This document shows, piece by piece, positions 39,987-48,673 of a DNA stretch of 64,000 nucleotides (within the stretch, counting starts at the first letter, position 1; the number at the start of each line of letters is the position of its first letter). Source of the stretch: Methylobacterium brachythecii (lineage in GTDB: Bacteria; Pseudomonadota; Alphaproteobacteria; Rhizobiales; Beijerinckiaceae). A model generated the notes under the pieces. The model had not been told where the DNA came from and searched no databases. It worked only from the letters and a program-made list of their open reading frames with translations. The DNA is taken from assembly GCF_014196345.1 (NCBI RefSeq), contig NZ_JACIDN010000011.1:1-64000 (forward strand). Reading direction: 5' to 3'. The translations under genes were made by a program, and so were the position numbers.

Positions 39987-41071
39987 GGCGTGATGTCTTC
40001 GATGCGGACGGTCTGGCCGTCTTTCAGCGAATGGATACCGGCGACCACGACGCGCTCGCCGTCCTTGACGCCGCCGCGCAAGCTGACGCGTTCGGCGCCC
40101 TTGGTGGCGACGGTGACCTCCCGGCGCTCGACATGGGTCAGGCCGTCCTTGTCGACGGGCGGCGCGATCCAGACGGTGGTCTTGCCGTCCGCGTCCAGCA
40201 GGGCAGTGGCTGGCAGGAGCACGTAGGGATCGACCTTCCGGGTGAGCCCGACCGTGATGGTCGCGCCGAGGCGGAAGGCCGAGGGCGGGTCGATCAGCGT
40301 CAGCTTGATGCGGCGGGTCCGGGTGCTCTGGTCGGCGAAGGGTGCGATCTCGCGCACGGTGCCGACGGTGGTGATCTCGGGCGCGCTCTGCAGCGAGATG
40401 GTGAAACGGCCCTCGCGTGGCATGGTGCCGACGAGATCCTCGGGGATGTCGACCACCGCCTCGCGGACCTCGGGACGAGCCACTGTCACCACCGCCTGCC
40501 CGGCGCTGAGCACCTGCCCAACCTCGGCGAGGCGTTGGGTGACGACGCCATCGAAATCGGCGTGGAGTTCGGTGTAGCCCATCTGGTCGCGCGCGCGCTG
40601 CAGGCTCGACATCGCCTGGGCGAGACGGGCCTGGGTCGTGTCGCGACTCGCGACCGACGAATCGAGCTGGGCCTGGGTGACGTTTCCGCCCTCCATCAGC
40701 TTGCGCGAGCGGGCCTCGGTGGCGGCGGCATTCTCGGCCTGAGCCTTGGCGTCGGCGACGTCGGCCTCTGCGCGGGTCAGGGCGAAGCGGGTTACGACCG
40801 GGTCGAGGGCGGCGAGGCGCTGGCCCTTCTTCACGGTGTCGCCGACCGTCACGTCGCGGGCCGCGACACGACCGCCGATCTGGAAGCCGAGTTGCGACTG
40901 GTAGCGCGGCTCGACGGTGCCGGCGAAGGGGCCGAACAGGTCGGTCTCGACGCGCTTGGCCACCGTGACTAGCACCGGGCGGATCGGCGCAGGCTCGTGG
41001 CCCTCCTCGGCGGAGGGCGAGCAGCCCGCGACGAGCAGGCCAACGAGGGACAGGGCAAGGAGCCGCGTCAT
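39983..41071 (-). CDS. RND adaptor protein (membrane fusion lipoprotein), second
   Basis: 362 residues. A lipoprotein signal (MTRLLALSLVGLLVAGCS, lipobox LVAGC) anchors it to the inner membrane. Then a barrel-sandwich domain (PFAGTVEPRYQSQLGFQIGG), a helical hairpin (about 105-165), a beta-barrel and a membrane-proximal domain (VTVATKGAERVSLRGGVKDG). It overlaps the upstream adaptor by 4 bases and the downstream permease by 4. Confidence 0.92.
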   Translation of the reverse strand: MTRLLALSLVGLLVAGCSPSAEEGHEPAPIRPVLVTVAKRVETDLFGPFAGTVEPRYQSQLGFQIGGRVAARDVTVGDTVKKGQRLAALDPVVTRFALTRAEADVADAKAQAENAAATEARSRKLMEGGNVTQAQLDSSVASRDTTQARLAQAMSSLQRARDQMGYTELHADFDGVVTQRLAEVGQVLSAGQAVVTVARPEVREAVVDIPEDLVGTMPREGRFTISLQSAPEITTVGTVREIAPFADQSTRTRRIKLTLIDPPSAFRLGATITVGLTRKVDPYVLLPATALLDADGKTTVWIAPPVDKDGLTHVERREVTVATKGAERVSLRGGVKDGERVVVAGIHSLKDGQTVRIEDITP

Positions 41072-42237
41072 TTCGCGATCCCTTCCGCCTTGGCATCCGC
41101 CACGGCGACGTTCTGGCCTGGACGCAGGAATTGGATGCCGGCGGTGACGACGGATTCGCCGGGCTCGACGCCCGACGCGAGGGCAATCGTGTCGAAGGCA
41201 TACCGATCGATGCCGACGATGCGCGGCGCGACGGTGCCCTTCTGCCGGTCGTAGATCCACACGGCGGGCTTGCCCTCCCAGCGGTACAGCGCCGACCAGG
41301 GCAGCACCACGGCCTCGCGTGCCTTGAAGTGTCCCCTGCCGATCACGACGGCGCCGAGGGTCATGGCCGGGGGCGTCTCCGCGAGGCCGATCTTCACCCG
41401 GACCGTGCCGGAGGCTTGATCGACGGAGGGCGAGATCTCGCGAACCGTACCCGTCGTGGTGACCCGCGGATCGGCCTGGAGCGCGATCGCCACGCTCTTG
41501 CTCGCGGGTGGGTTGGCCGGCAGCGCCTCGTAGACGTTAAAGACGGCATCGCGTGGGCCGTCCTGGGCGAGAACCAGCACGGTCTGGCCGGCTTGGACGA
41601 CCTGCCCCGTCTCGAACGAGCGGCTCAAGACGATGCCGGCGACGCCCGCGCGCAGATCCGTATAGGAGAATTGCTCCTGCGCGGTTCCGAGCTGCGCCTT
41701 GGCCGATTCGACGCTCGCCTGGGTCGTGCGCAACTGCTGCTCGGCCTGATCGTAGCTCGGCCGCGTGGTGTAGCCGCCAGACAGCAACTGCTCCTGCCGC
41801 CTGAAGGCGACCTTGGCCTGAGTAAGCAGGGCCTCCGCCGAGACGAGCGCCGCCTTGGCGTTGTCGAGATTGGCCTGCTGCTCCTGCGGATCGAGGGTCG
41901 CCAGCACCTGATCCGCTTCGACATGGTCGCCGACCTCGACGAGGCGCCGGGCGATCTTACCGTTGGTGCGAAAGGCGACGTTGGTCTGGGCCTGCGCCTG
42001 GATGTCGCCCGTGAAGATCACGTCGGCGGCCACCGAGGAGCGCTTTGCCTCCACCGTCCTCACGAGGACGACGGAGGTGTTGTTCGGGTCGTGGTCCGGA
42101 TCGGTCTCTGCCGCCCAGGCCCGTGAGACTAAGACAGCGAGCAGTGCAACCGCCACGAGGGCAGCGCGGTTTCCGTACGGGCGGGTCGAGGGGCACGAAG
42201 GCATGGGACGGGGTCCGCGGCTTTCGAATCCAAGCAT
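41068..42237 (-). CDS. RND adaptor protein, first
   Basis: 389 residues. An N-terminal signal/anchor (AALVAVALLAVLVSRAWA), then the same four-domain MFP plan as its neighbour (IFTGDIQAQAQTNVAFRTNG, hairpin of about 60 residues, barrel). Two different adaptors with one permease suggest a heteromeric adaptor ring as in TriAB. ATG at 42237; a second ATG lies 33 bases downstream. Divergent from the TetR gene, with a palindrome between. Confidence 0.9.
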   Translation of the reverse strand: MLGFESRGPRPMPSCPSTRPYGNRAALVAVALLAVLVSRAWAAETDPDHDPNNTSVVLVRTVEAKRSSVAADVIFTGDIQAQAQTNVAFRTNGKIARRLVEVGDHVEADQVLATLDPQEQQANLDNAKAALVSAEALLTQAKVAFRRQEQLLSGGYTTRPSYDQAEQQLRTTQASVESAKAQLGTAQEQFSYTDLRAGVAGIVLSRSFETGQVVQAGQTVLVLAQDGPRDAVFNVYEALPANPPASKSVAIALQADPRVTTTGTVREISPSVDQASGTVRVKIGLAETPPAMTLGAVVIGRGHFKAREAVVLPWSALYRWEGKPAVWIYDRQKGTVAPRIVGIDRYAFDTIALASGVEPGESVVTAGIQFLRPGQNVAVADAKAEGIAK

Positions 42238-42270
42238 CTATCGCCGGACAGCCATATCCGGTAGTTTACC

Positions 42271-42286
42271 AACCGTCCAGACGGTT
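42271..42286. promoter_or_regulatory. Palindromic operator between RND operon and TetR gene
   Basis: AACCGTC-CA-GACGGTT, a perfect 16-bp palindrome, 16 bases before the TetR ATG and 33 bases before the first adaptor ATG. The position and size suit a TetR dimer that represses both divergent units. Confidence 0.7.
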
Positions 42287-42302
42287 TTTAAGAGGCGGGC
42301 GA

Positions 42303-42869
42303 ATGGAGCCGAGGACGCGGAGCCGGCGCGAGGACCGGCCCGAGATCATTCTCGATGCGGCCGAGAGCGTGATGCGCCGTCACGGTGCTCGGGCCTTGAC
42401 CATCGACGCAGTCGCGGTCGAGGCGTCCCTAAGCAAAGGCGGCGTCCTGCATCACTACGCCTCCAAGGACGCGCTGATCTGCGCGCTGGCGAAGCGAAAG
42501 CTGCAGCGCCTGCGCGACGGAATCGCCGCTCATGAGGCCAGCCAGGATCCGCCTTCGGCCTCGCCGGCGCGGGCCATGATCGCCAATGCCCGCGACACCT
42601 ATTGCGAGGAGGACGGCTTTCCTCGCGCACTCCTCGTCGCCTCTGCGGAGACGCCGGACGCCCTCGCGGATTTCCGCACCTTCGTCGCCGAACGTCTCGA
42701 TCAGATGGCGCGTATCGAGGGCAAGCCCGGCGCCGGCGCGGTTCTGGTCTTCGCCCTGATCGGGCTGGCGGTCGGGCGGACGCTGGGCTTCCACGACCTG
42801 ACGGGCGAGCAGGCCGACCGGGTGTTCGATGCGCTCGATGAGGTGGCGCGGGAATTGGGGAAGACCTGA
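42303..42869 (+). CDS. TetR-family repressor of the RND operon
   Basis: 188 residues. An N-terminal HTH (ILDAAESVMRRHGARALTID, LSKGGVLHHYASKDAL, about 15-58) and a C-terminal ligand-binding helical domain of the TetR_C type (LLVASAETPDALADF). Divergent from, and probably repressing, the two-adaptor RND operon through the palindrome at 42271-42286. Confidence 0.9.
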   Translation: MEPRTRSRREDRPEIILDAAESVMRRHGARALTIDAVAVEASLSKGGVLHHYASKDALICALAKRKLQRLRDGIAAHEASQDPPSASPARAMIANARDTYCEEDGFPRALLVASAETPDALADFRTFVAERLDQMARIEGKPGAGAVLVFALIGLAVGRTLGFHDLTGEQADRVFDALDEVARELGKT

Positions 42870-42880
42870 CGTTCTCGGAC

Positions 42881-42920
42881 GTCATTCCGGGGCTCGCCGC
42901 AGGCGAGAGCCTGGAATGAG
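42881..42920. repeat. Intergenic palindromic repeat, family B short copy
   Basis: CATTCCGGGGCTCGCC (42883-42898) and GGCGAGAGCCTGGAATG (42902-42918) form a tight hairpin between two convergent stops (42869 and 42927). It may terminate in both directions. It shares its core with the longer element at 36765-36884. Confidence 0.8.
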
Positions 42921-42926
42921 GTGAGA

Positions 42927-43823
42927 TCATCCCCAAGCCGCCATTGCCTCGAACACCAGCGCGTGCCGTGCCGCCAGCGCATCGATGTCGGTGTCGTAGC
43001 CGCCGCCGATCACGGTGACGAGTGGGATGCCGCGGCTCTTCGCCTGCGCGATCACGAAACGGTCCCGTGCCAGGAGGCCCTCGTCGGTGAGCTCAAGGCG
43101 TCCGAGCCGGTCGTCGCGATGCGGGTCGACCCCGGCGTTGTAGAAGACTAGATCGGGTGAGAACGCCGCGATCAGCGACGGCAGCCGGGCCTCCAGCACG
43201 GCGAGATAGCCGGCATCGTCGAGGCCGTCCGGTAGACCGATGTCGAGGTCGCCCGGCACCTTCGGGTTCGGGTAGTTGTTCTCGGCGTGTATCGAGAGCG
43301 TGAACAGGTCCGGCTCGCCTGAGAGGCAATCGGCGGTGCCGTCGCCCTGGTGGACGTCGCAATCGACGATCATCGCGCGCTGCACCACGCCCTCACGCTT
43401 CAGGGCGAGGGCCGCGATGGCGACGTCGTTGAAGACGCAGAAGCCCCGTCCTCCATCCCGGCGCGCATGGTGGCTGCCGCCGGCCGCGCTGCCGGCCAGT
43501 CCGTGCCTCAGCGCGAGCCGTGCCGCGGCGAGCGTCCCGCCGGATGAGGCGCGCGAGCGGGCGACGACGCCCTCGTCGCATCGGAAACCGATGGTGCGCT
43601 CGACCTCGGGCGACAGGGTCTGTGAGAGAACGGCGTCGACATAGGCGCGGTCATGCGCGAGCGCTAGCAATTCCGGGCTGGCTGGTACCGGCCGCGTGAA
43701 GCCGTCCGGCACGAGGCCGCGCTCCGTCAGGATCTCGGCGAGTCGCCCGAACTTGCGCATCGGGAAGCGGTGGCCCTCAGGAAGGCTCGCCTCGTAGGCG
43801 GGATGGAACAGGATCGGCACCAT
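42927..43823 (-). CDS. Histone deacetylase-like hydrolase (class I/II superfamily)
   Basis: 298 residues of the arginase/deacetylase fold. The active-site parts GGSHHARRD, GFCVFNDVAIAA, IVDCDVHQGDGTADC and YNAGVDPH, which carry the zinc ligands and catalytic His pair, are intact. Bacterial members act on acetylpolyamines, acetoin-related or other acyl amides; this substrate is unknown. The ATG at 43823 is preferred because upstream residues have no homology pattern. Confidence 0.9.
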   Translation of the reverse strand: MVPILFHPAYEASLPEGHRFPMRKFGRLAEILTERGLVPDGFTRPVPASPELLALAHDRAYVDAVLSQTLSPEVERTIGFRCDEGVVARSRASSGGTLAAARLALRHGLAGSAAGGSHHARRDGGRGFCVFNDVAIAALALKREGVVQRAMIVDCDVHQGDGTADCLSGEPDLFTLSIHAENNYPNPKVPGDLDIGLPDGLDDAGYLAVLEARLPSLIAAFSPDLVFYNAGVDPHRDDRLGRLELTDEGLLARDRFVIAQAKSRGIPLVTVIGGGYDTDIDALAARHALVFEAMAAWG

Positions 43824-44031
43824 GCGGGCCTTAGATGGTGCGCGTTTCGGGAAGGCTAAGGTCCCTCGATCTCTCGACCCACTTGCCGGACGCCTTCCGC
43901 TTCGCTCCGGGCGTCCGGCAAATGACTGCGCGTGCGGATGCTGCGGCCAAGCTTTGTCACACGGCTGAAATCGGCCGCCAGCTAAGGGCATTCGATGCGC
44001 TGGTGGGAACGGCGCGGCGGAGTGATCACGG

Positions 44032-45192
44032 ATGTTCGACGACATCGGGAGCGCAACCGTGATCGCCCTGTCGGTCTGTGGCGTCCTGACCCTGATCCAT
44101 CTTGCGAGCATCGCCCTGGCTGCCAGCCGCCTCGGCCGTAGCCGGGCCGGTTCGGCCTTCCCCGCCGGTGCGCCGATCTCGCTGGTGCGCCCGGTCTGCG
44201 GGCTCGAGACCTTCAGCGAGGAGACCCTCGCCCGCGGTTTCGCCCTCGACTACCCGAATTACGAGATCATCTTCTGCGTCGCGGACGGCAACGACCCGGT
44301 GCTGCCACTGGTGCGCCGCGTGATGGCCGCCCATCCCGCCGTGCCGTCGCGGCTGATCGTCGGCGACGTGCGGGTCAGCGACAATCCGAAGCTCAACAAC
44401 TGCGTGCGCGGCTGGGATGAGGCGCGGCACGACTGGGTAGTGCTCGCCGATTCCAACGTGCTGATGCCGATAGACTACCTGCAGCAGCTCCAATCGGCCT
44501 GGCGCGAGGATACCGGCCTCGTCTGCTCGACGCCGATCGGTTCTCGGCCGGCCGGGTTCTTCGCCGAGGTCGAGTGCGCCTTCCTCAACACCCTGCAGGC
44601 GCGCTGGCAGTATTCCGGCGCGGCCCTCGGTTTCGGCTTCGCGCAAGGCAAGAGCATGCTCTGGCACAAGCCCTTCCTCGAAGCACGCGGCGGCATCCGG
44701 GCACTCGGCGCCGAGATCGCCGAGGATGCGGCGGCGACGAAGCTGGTGCGCGCAGCCAGCCGGAAGGTGCATCTCGTCGCGTCCCCGTTCAGCCAGCCCC
44801 TGGGGCGCCGCAAGCTCTCCGAAGTGTGGTCGCGTCAGCTGCGTTGGGCGCGGCTGCGCCGCATCACCTTCCCGCTTTTCTTCGCTCCCGAGATCGGCAT
44901 CGGCGCGCTCGGCCCCTTCGTGCTGGCGGGCTGCCTCGCCGGGACGCAGGAGGCCGCCGCCGGCCTCGGCCTCATGGCCGTGCTCTGGTACGGCGCCGAG
45001 TTCGCCCTGGCGCGCCATGCCGGCTGGTACCGCCCGGCTCGGCTCCTCTCCGCGATGATCGTGCGCGACGCGATGCTGCCGGCGATCTGGGCCGGCGCCT
45101 GGTTCCGCAGCGCCATCGTCTGGCGCGGCAACGCGATGGACATCCGCACCAAGACGCCGCTGCGCCTCAGAGCGCGCGCGACGGCGGCCTGA
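44032..45192 (+). CDS. GT2/GT21 glycosyltransferase (ceramide glucosyltransferase / HpnI-like)
   Basis: 386 residues with an N-terminal membrane helix, a GT-A domain and C-terminal helices. ISLVRPVCGLE, LADSNVLMP and the RQLRWARLRR motif (Q/RxxRW type) are as in ceramide glucosyltransferases. The same family includes HpnI, which glycosylates bacteriohopanetetrol; the hpn neighbours (hpnJ, hpnK, shc) are not here. Both assignments are possible. It is divergent from the deacetylase gene. Confidence 0.82.
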   Translation: MFDDIGSATVIALSVCGVLTLIHLASIALAASRLGRSRAGSAFPAGAPISLVRPVCGLETFSEETLARGFALDYPNYEIIFCVADGNDPVLPLVRRVMAAHPAVPSRLIVGDVRVSDNPKLNNCVRGWDEARHDWVVLADSNVLMPIDYLQQLQSAWREDTGLVCSTPIGSRPAGFFAEVECAFLNTLQARWQYSGAALGFGFAQGKSMLWHKPFLEARGGIRALGAEIAEDAAATKLVRAASRKVHLVASPFSQPLGRRKLSEVWSRQLRWARLRRITFPLFFAPEIGIGALGPFVLAGCLAGTQEAAAGLGLMAVLWYGAEFALARHAGWYRPARLLSAMIVRDAMLPAIWAGAWFRSAIVWRGNAMDIRTKTPLRLRARATAA

Positions 45193-45257
45193 GCCGAGAT
45201 CGCTGCACAACGGCTCTTTCGTGACGATCCTGGCACTCGGCGGCCGAGCCGCGGCCT

Positions 45258-45692
45258 TCAGCCCTTATTGCGCAGGCCGAAGCCGCGCTGCTTGGCCATC
45301 TCGGATCGCTTGGCCGAGTAGGTCGATGCGACCATCGGGTAGTTCGATGGCAGACCGAAGCGTGCGCGATAGCCCTCGAAATCGAGCCCATGGGTCGAGA
45401 GATGCCGCTTGAGCGTCTTGTAGGACTTTCCGTCGATGAAGGAGATTAGCGCGTCGGGCGTGATCGAGCGCTTGATCTGGCCCGGCGTCGGCATGTCCTC
45501 AGGGTCGTCCGGTGTCTCTCCGGTGGCCGAAAGGGTCGAGAGCGCGGCATGCACTCGTGAGATCAGGTTCGGCAATTCGTCGGAGGGCAAGGAGTTGTTG
45601 GCGACGTACATCGCAACAATGTCGGCGGCCAATCGTATCGGCCGCGAGGTTTGGAGCGTCGGCTCCGTGACGGCGTCGTCCGGTTCGCTCAT
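45258..45692 (-). CDS. MucR/Ros-family transcriptional regulator, cysteine-poor
   Basis: 144 residues. RLAADIVAMYVANNSLP at the N-terminus and KSYKTLKRHLSTHGLDFEGY followed by FGLPSNYPMVAS form the MucR DNA-binding fold. The first zinc ligands of the C2H2 finger (CxxC/CxxD) are replaced by ISFIDGK. Such zinc-poor family members are known in some rhizobia. MucR proteins repress exopolysaccharide, motility and cell-cycle genes. It is convergent with the glycosyltransferase gene. Confidence 0.88.
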   Translation of the reverse strand: MSEPDDAVTEPTLQTSRPIRLAADIVAMYVANNSLPSDELPNLISRVHAALSTLSATGETPDDPEDMPTPGQIKRSITPDALISFIDGKSYKTLKRHLSTHGLDFEGYRARFGLPSNYPMVASTYSAKRSEMAKQRGFGLRNKG

Positions 45693-46009
45693 TCAATAGA
45701 CCTTGATCGGTACGGTGTCTGACCTTTGTTCGGGCCGTCGCAATCTTCAACAGCCTTCGAACGAAAGGAGATCACGATGCGCTTGACGATTGCTGTATGC
45801 TCCACCCAAATGGGTGGGCATCGGGGTAAAGCGGACTAAACTTAGAATTTAATCGGTCGGGTTTCCCGTGCGAGCCAGACCAGATCTGATCACCTGGAGT
45901 CCTTTCCAGTCATCTCCTCTATGCGAGGGCTGGCTCTGGGGGGCTCAACTCGGGTTCCGATCGGCTTAATTGGCCTGCCGTCTGCCATTCGAGATCCGCG
46001 ACCATCGTC
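45693..46009. other. Divergent intergenic region (MucR / LuxR genes)
   Basis: 317 bases without a gene. It holds a TTGACG at 45783-45788 and a 7-bp palindrome CCACCCA-AA-TGGGTGG (45802-45817) about 190 bases before the LuxR ATG, plus AT-richer stretches around 45830-45865. Confidence 0.6.
45802..45817. promoter_or_regulatory. Operator-like palindrome upstream of LuxR gene
   Basis: Perfect arms CCACCCA and TGGGTGG with a 2-base centre, downstream of TTGACG (45783-45788). It could bind the MucR or LuxR product; no direct evidence. Confidence 0.35.
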
Positions 46010-47170
46010 ATGGCCCGTCACACGCTTCGCGATGCGATCGAAGATGTTGGCCAGTTGATCGACGAGGCGGCGTTCGACGTCGGCCGCTGGCAGGATGTCT
46101 TGGACACCCTGACGCACAGCCTGCCCGGCACACGCGCCAATCTGCAGGTGGTCGATCCGGCCCTGGGGCGCGCCGCTCCGATGGTGGGTTCGGGCTGGCG
46201 CGCCGACGAGATGGACGCCTACGCGCGCCATTTCGGAGCGATCAATCCTTGGGTCTCGGTTCTGCTCCGCTCGTCGCCGATGGCCGCGATTTGCGGCGAG
46301 CGTGAGCTGCCCTATTCCGAACTCCGCAAGAGCGAGTTCTATCAGGATTGGCTCCGGCCGATCGGAGAGGTCGATGGCTCGAGCGGGATCAAGTTGTTGG
46401 ATAGCGGCGGACGGTTCGGCGCGTTGACCTTGAGCTACGACGTCAAGCGAACGGACCGGATTTATCCGGACATCGCCCGCCTGCTCCAGGCGCTCGCTCC
46501 GCGCATCGAGCGCTCGCTGAACATCAGCCGCGTCGGCGTCGGCGCTTCATGGCGCGCAGAGGGTACGTCGCTGGTGGGAGCGATCGCCGATCCGGCCTTG
46601 GTCGTGACCTGGGACGGGCGTTTGCTGGACGCGAACACGCCGGGATCCGACCTGATGTTATCCGGCGCTGCATTCCGCCTGGGCGCGGCCGACAGGCTCC
46701 GCCTGAAGGACGCCCGCATGACGGCGCGGTTTCAAGCGGCCCTGCGCGCGGCCTGCCAGGGACGTCAGAGCCCGGAGCCGGCGGGCGGATTGCGGTTCTC
46801 TACCTTGGCCGGCGACTTCGCGCTGACCATCGTCAGCCTTCGCCCCGACCTCACGCGGATGCGCGGCCTTACCCCATGGCTGGCCGCGGGCGAGATCGCG
46901 CTGGTCGTGCTGAAGCGCTGTGGCTCGCGGCGGCGAGCGGATGCCGCCGAGATCTTGTCGCAGCGCCATCGGCTGTCGCCGGCCGAGGTTCGGTTGGTCC
47001 TGGCCATGGACGGCAAGCGCGCGCTACCCGAGGTGGCGGCCGACCTCGCCATCTCCTACGAGACGGCGCGTTGGCACCTCAAACGCATCTTCGCTAAGCT
47101 CGGCATTTCGCGACAGGCCGAGCTGGTAGCCATGGCCATTGAGCTGAAGGGCTCGGCCTCCGAGGTTTGA
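46010..47170 (+). CDS. LuxR-family transcriptional regulator
   Basis: 386 residues. The last 60 residues form a LuxR/FixJ-type HTH (RHRLSPAEVRLVLAMDGKRA, ETARWHLKRIFAKLGISRQAEL). The long N-terminal part, about 320 residues, could be a sensor of PAS/GAF type but shows no receiver Asp and no clear autoinducer-domain motif. Such proteins occur in families in Methylobacterium/Bradyrhizobium. The signal and targets are unknown. Confidence 0.82.
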   Translation: MARHTLRDAIEDVGQLIDEAAFDVGRWQDVLDTLTHSLPGTRANLQVVDPALGRAAPMVGSGWRADEMDAYARHFGAINPWVSVLLRSSPMAAICGERELPYSELRKSEFYQDWLRPIGEVDGSSGIKLLDSGGRFGALTLSYDVKRTDRIYPDIARLLQALAPRIERSLNISRVGVGASWRAEGTSLVGAIADPALVVTWDGRLLDANTPGSDLMLSGAAFRLGAADRLRLKDARMTARFQAALRAACQGRQSPEPAGGLRFSTLAGDFALTIVSLRPDLTRMRGLTPWLAAGEIALVVLKRCGSRRRADAAEILSQRHRLSPAEVRLVLAMDGKRALPEVAADLAISYETARWHLKRIFAKLGISRQAELVAMAIELKGSASEV

Positions 47171-47253
47171 GACCCGCTCCCGCCGAAGGCCCGGCCGCGT
47201 GCGGGCATGGCGGTCGCCCTGCCCTCTCGTCGATGTGCGAGGCCCGCGGCCGG

Positions 47254-47583
47254 TCAGTGACCGCAGGTGGTGGCATCGCCGGAGGTGGCGATGGGGCGGC
47301 CGTTGATGAAGACGCCTCGCGCGCCGCTGGCGATCTTGCCGCATCCGGCCCCGTCGCCCACCGTCGCCACCGGCTTGCCGTTGATGAACACGTTCGAAGA
47401 GCCGCCGTGGATCGTACCGCCGGTCGTGGCGTCGCCCTGGCGCGCAGCGGGCCGGCCGTTGATCGTCACGCCCGGCGCGCCCTCGACGATGACGCCGGGC
47501 TTCCCCTCCTGCGCGAGCGCGGCAGCCCCGACGAAAGCGAGGCCGGCGGCGAGAGCGGGCGGCAGGATCGTGCGGAGCAGCAT
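47254..47583 (-). CDS. Secreted PAAR-like protein
   Basis: 109 residues. A Sec signal peptide (MLLRTILPPALAAGLAFVGA, cut near ALAQ at residue 25) precedes three copies of a V-x-INGRPxAxxGD repeat with CG/CGH endings, as in PAAR-type spike-tip proteins. Classic PAAR proteins are cytoplasmic parts of a type VI secretion system and lack a signal peptide; no T6SS gene is near. A secreted, possibly metal-binding, cap-like protein is the best description. Confidence 0.78.
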   Translation of the reverse strand: MLLRTILPPALAAGLAFVGAAALAQEGKPGVIVEGAPGVTINGRPAARQGDATTGGTIHGGSSNVFINGKPVATVGDGAGCGKIASGARGVFINGRPIATSGDATTCGH

Positions 47584-47748
47584 GATGCAAGTCTCCCGAA
47601 AATCGTCGCGGCGCGCCTCCGAATCCGTGCGCCCGTGAGCGTACTCTAGCCCGAGACGAGCGTGGCCGTCACGACGCGCTCCCGGTTGGACTCATCGCTC
47701 GTGCCGGCACAACAGGCTTCGCGCGAAGGGCTTGCCTGTTCGCGGCGC

Positions 47749-48381
47749 CTACGGGATGCCCAGGATCTTGTGCGTCTGCAGGGACAGCCGCCAGCGCGCG
47801 TCGCGCCGGCAATAGGCGATCGCGGCCTGGGTGTTGGCGAGGCGGTCCGGCCCGTCCATCGGCTGCAGGAAACGGCGGCGGAAGGCGAGGTCGGCGTAGC
47901 GTTCAGGCTCGGCGCCGGCTTGTGGAAAGACCAGCTTCAGCTCGTGCCCGCTCGTCTGCACAAGCGGATTTCCGGCCTTCGGGCTGACGCAGATCCAGTC
48001 GATCCCGTCGGGCGCCTTCAGGGTACCGTTGGTCTCCACCGCGATCTCGAAGCCCTTCGCATGCACGGCATCGATCAGCGCGGGATCGAGCTGCAGCAGA
48101 GGCTCGCCCCCGGTGAAGACGACGAAACGGTCGCTGTCCCCACCCTGCCAAGTCCGGGCGACCGCCGTGGCGAGGTCGGCCGCCGTGGAGAAACGACCGC
48201 CGCCTTCACCATTCAGGCCGACGAAATCCGTGTCGCAGAACCGGCAAGCAGCATCCGCCCGGTCCTCCTCGCGGCCGGACCAGAGATTGCAGCCGGCGAA
48301 GCGGCAGAACACGGCGGCGCGGCCGGCCTGCGCGCCCTCGCCCTGTAGCGTGTGAAACACTTCCTTGACCGCGTAGGCCAT
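47749..48381 (-). CDS. queE: 7-carboxy-7-deazaguanine synthase
   Basis: Radical SAM enzyme of queuosine/preQ0 synthesis, 210 residues. The unusual iron-sulfur motif CX14CX2C (C31, C46, C49) of this QueE class is present, with GGEPLL for SAM and ETNGT. The other que genes are not adjacent. The ATG at 48381 was chosen at the homology start (MAYAVKEVFHTLQGEG). Confidence 0.94.
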   Translation of the reverse strand: MAYAVKEVFHTLQGEGAQAGRAAVFCRFAGCNLWSGREEDRADAACRFCDTDFVGLNGEGGGRFSTAADLATAVARTWQGGDSDRFVVFTGGEPLLQLDPALIDAVHAKGFEIAVETNGTLKAPDGIDWICVSPKAGNPLVQTSGHELKLVFPQAGAEPERYADLAFRRRFLQPMDGPDRLANTQAAIAYCRRDARWRLSLQTHKILGIP

Positions 48382-48673
48382 CGCTCGTCCCGCCAGTGAA
48401 CTGGCCTGCCTCTCGACCCGTTACCGCCGCAGATAACCCCACCGACCCCGGACCGCCACCGGCCGCTTTGCGTCCCTGCCCCTCATCCGGAACCGTGGCC
48501 GAGATCGATGGGGACAAGCGGCTTCGCCTTGCTCTCGCCAAAGAGCCCGCGTTGAAGTCCGGCGGTGTGTGTTCGACACTCGCGTCGGCGCGCCATGGTT
48601 CGACGATGTCCGCGCCGCCGGACCGGCACGCTCGGCGCCTGTCCCTAGCCTCTCGCGACTGAGACTTTTTTCG

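Noticed and set aside
39989..41201. Upstream extension of the RND permease frame
   Set aside because: It covers the adaptor gene in another phase; the GTG at 39986 with GTGA overlap is the supported start.
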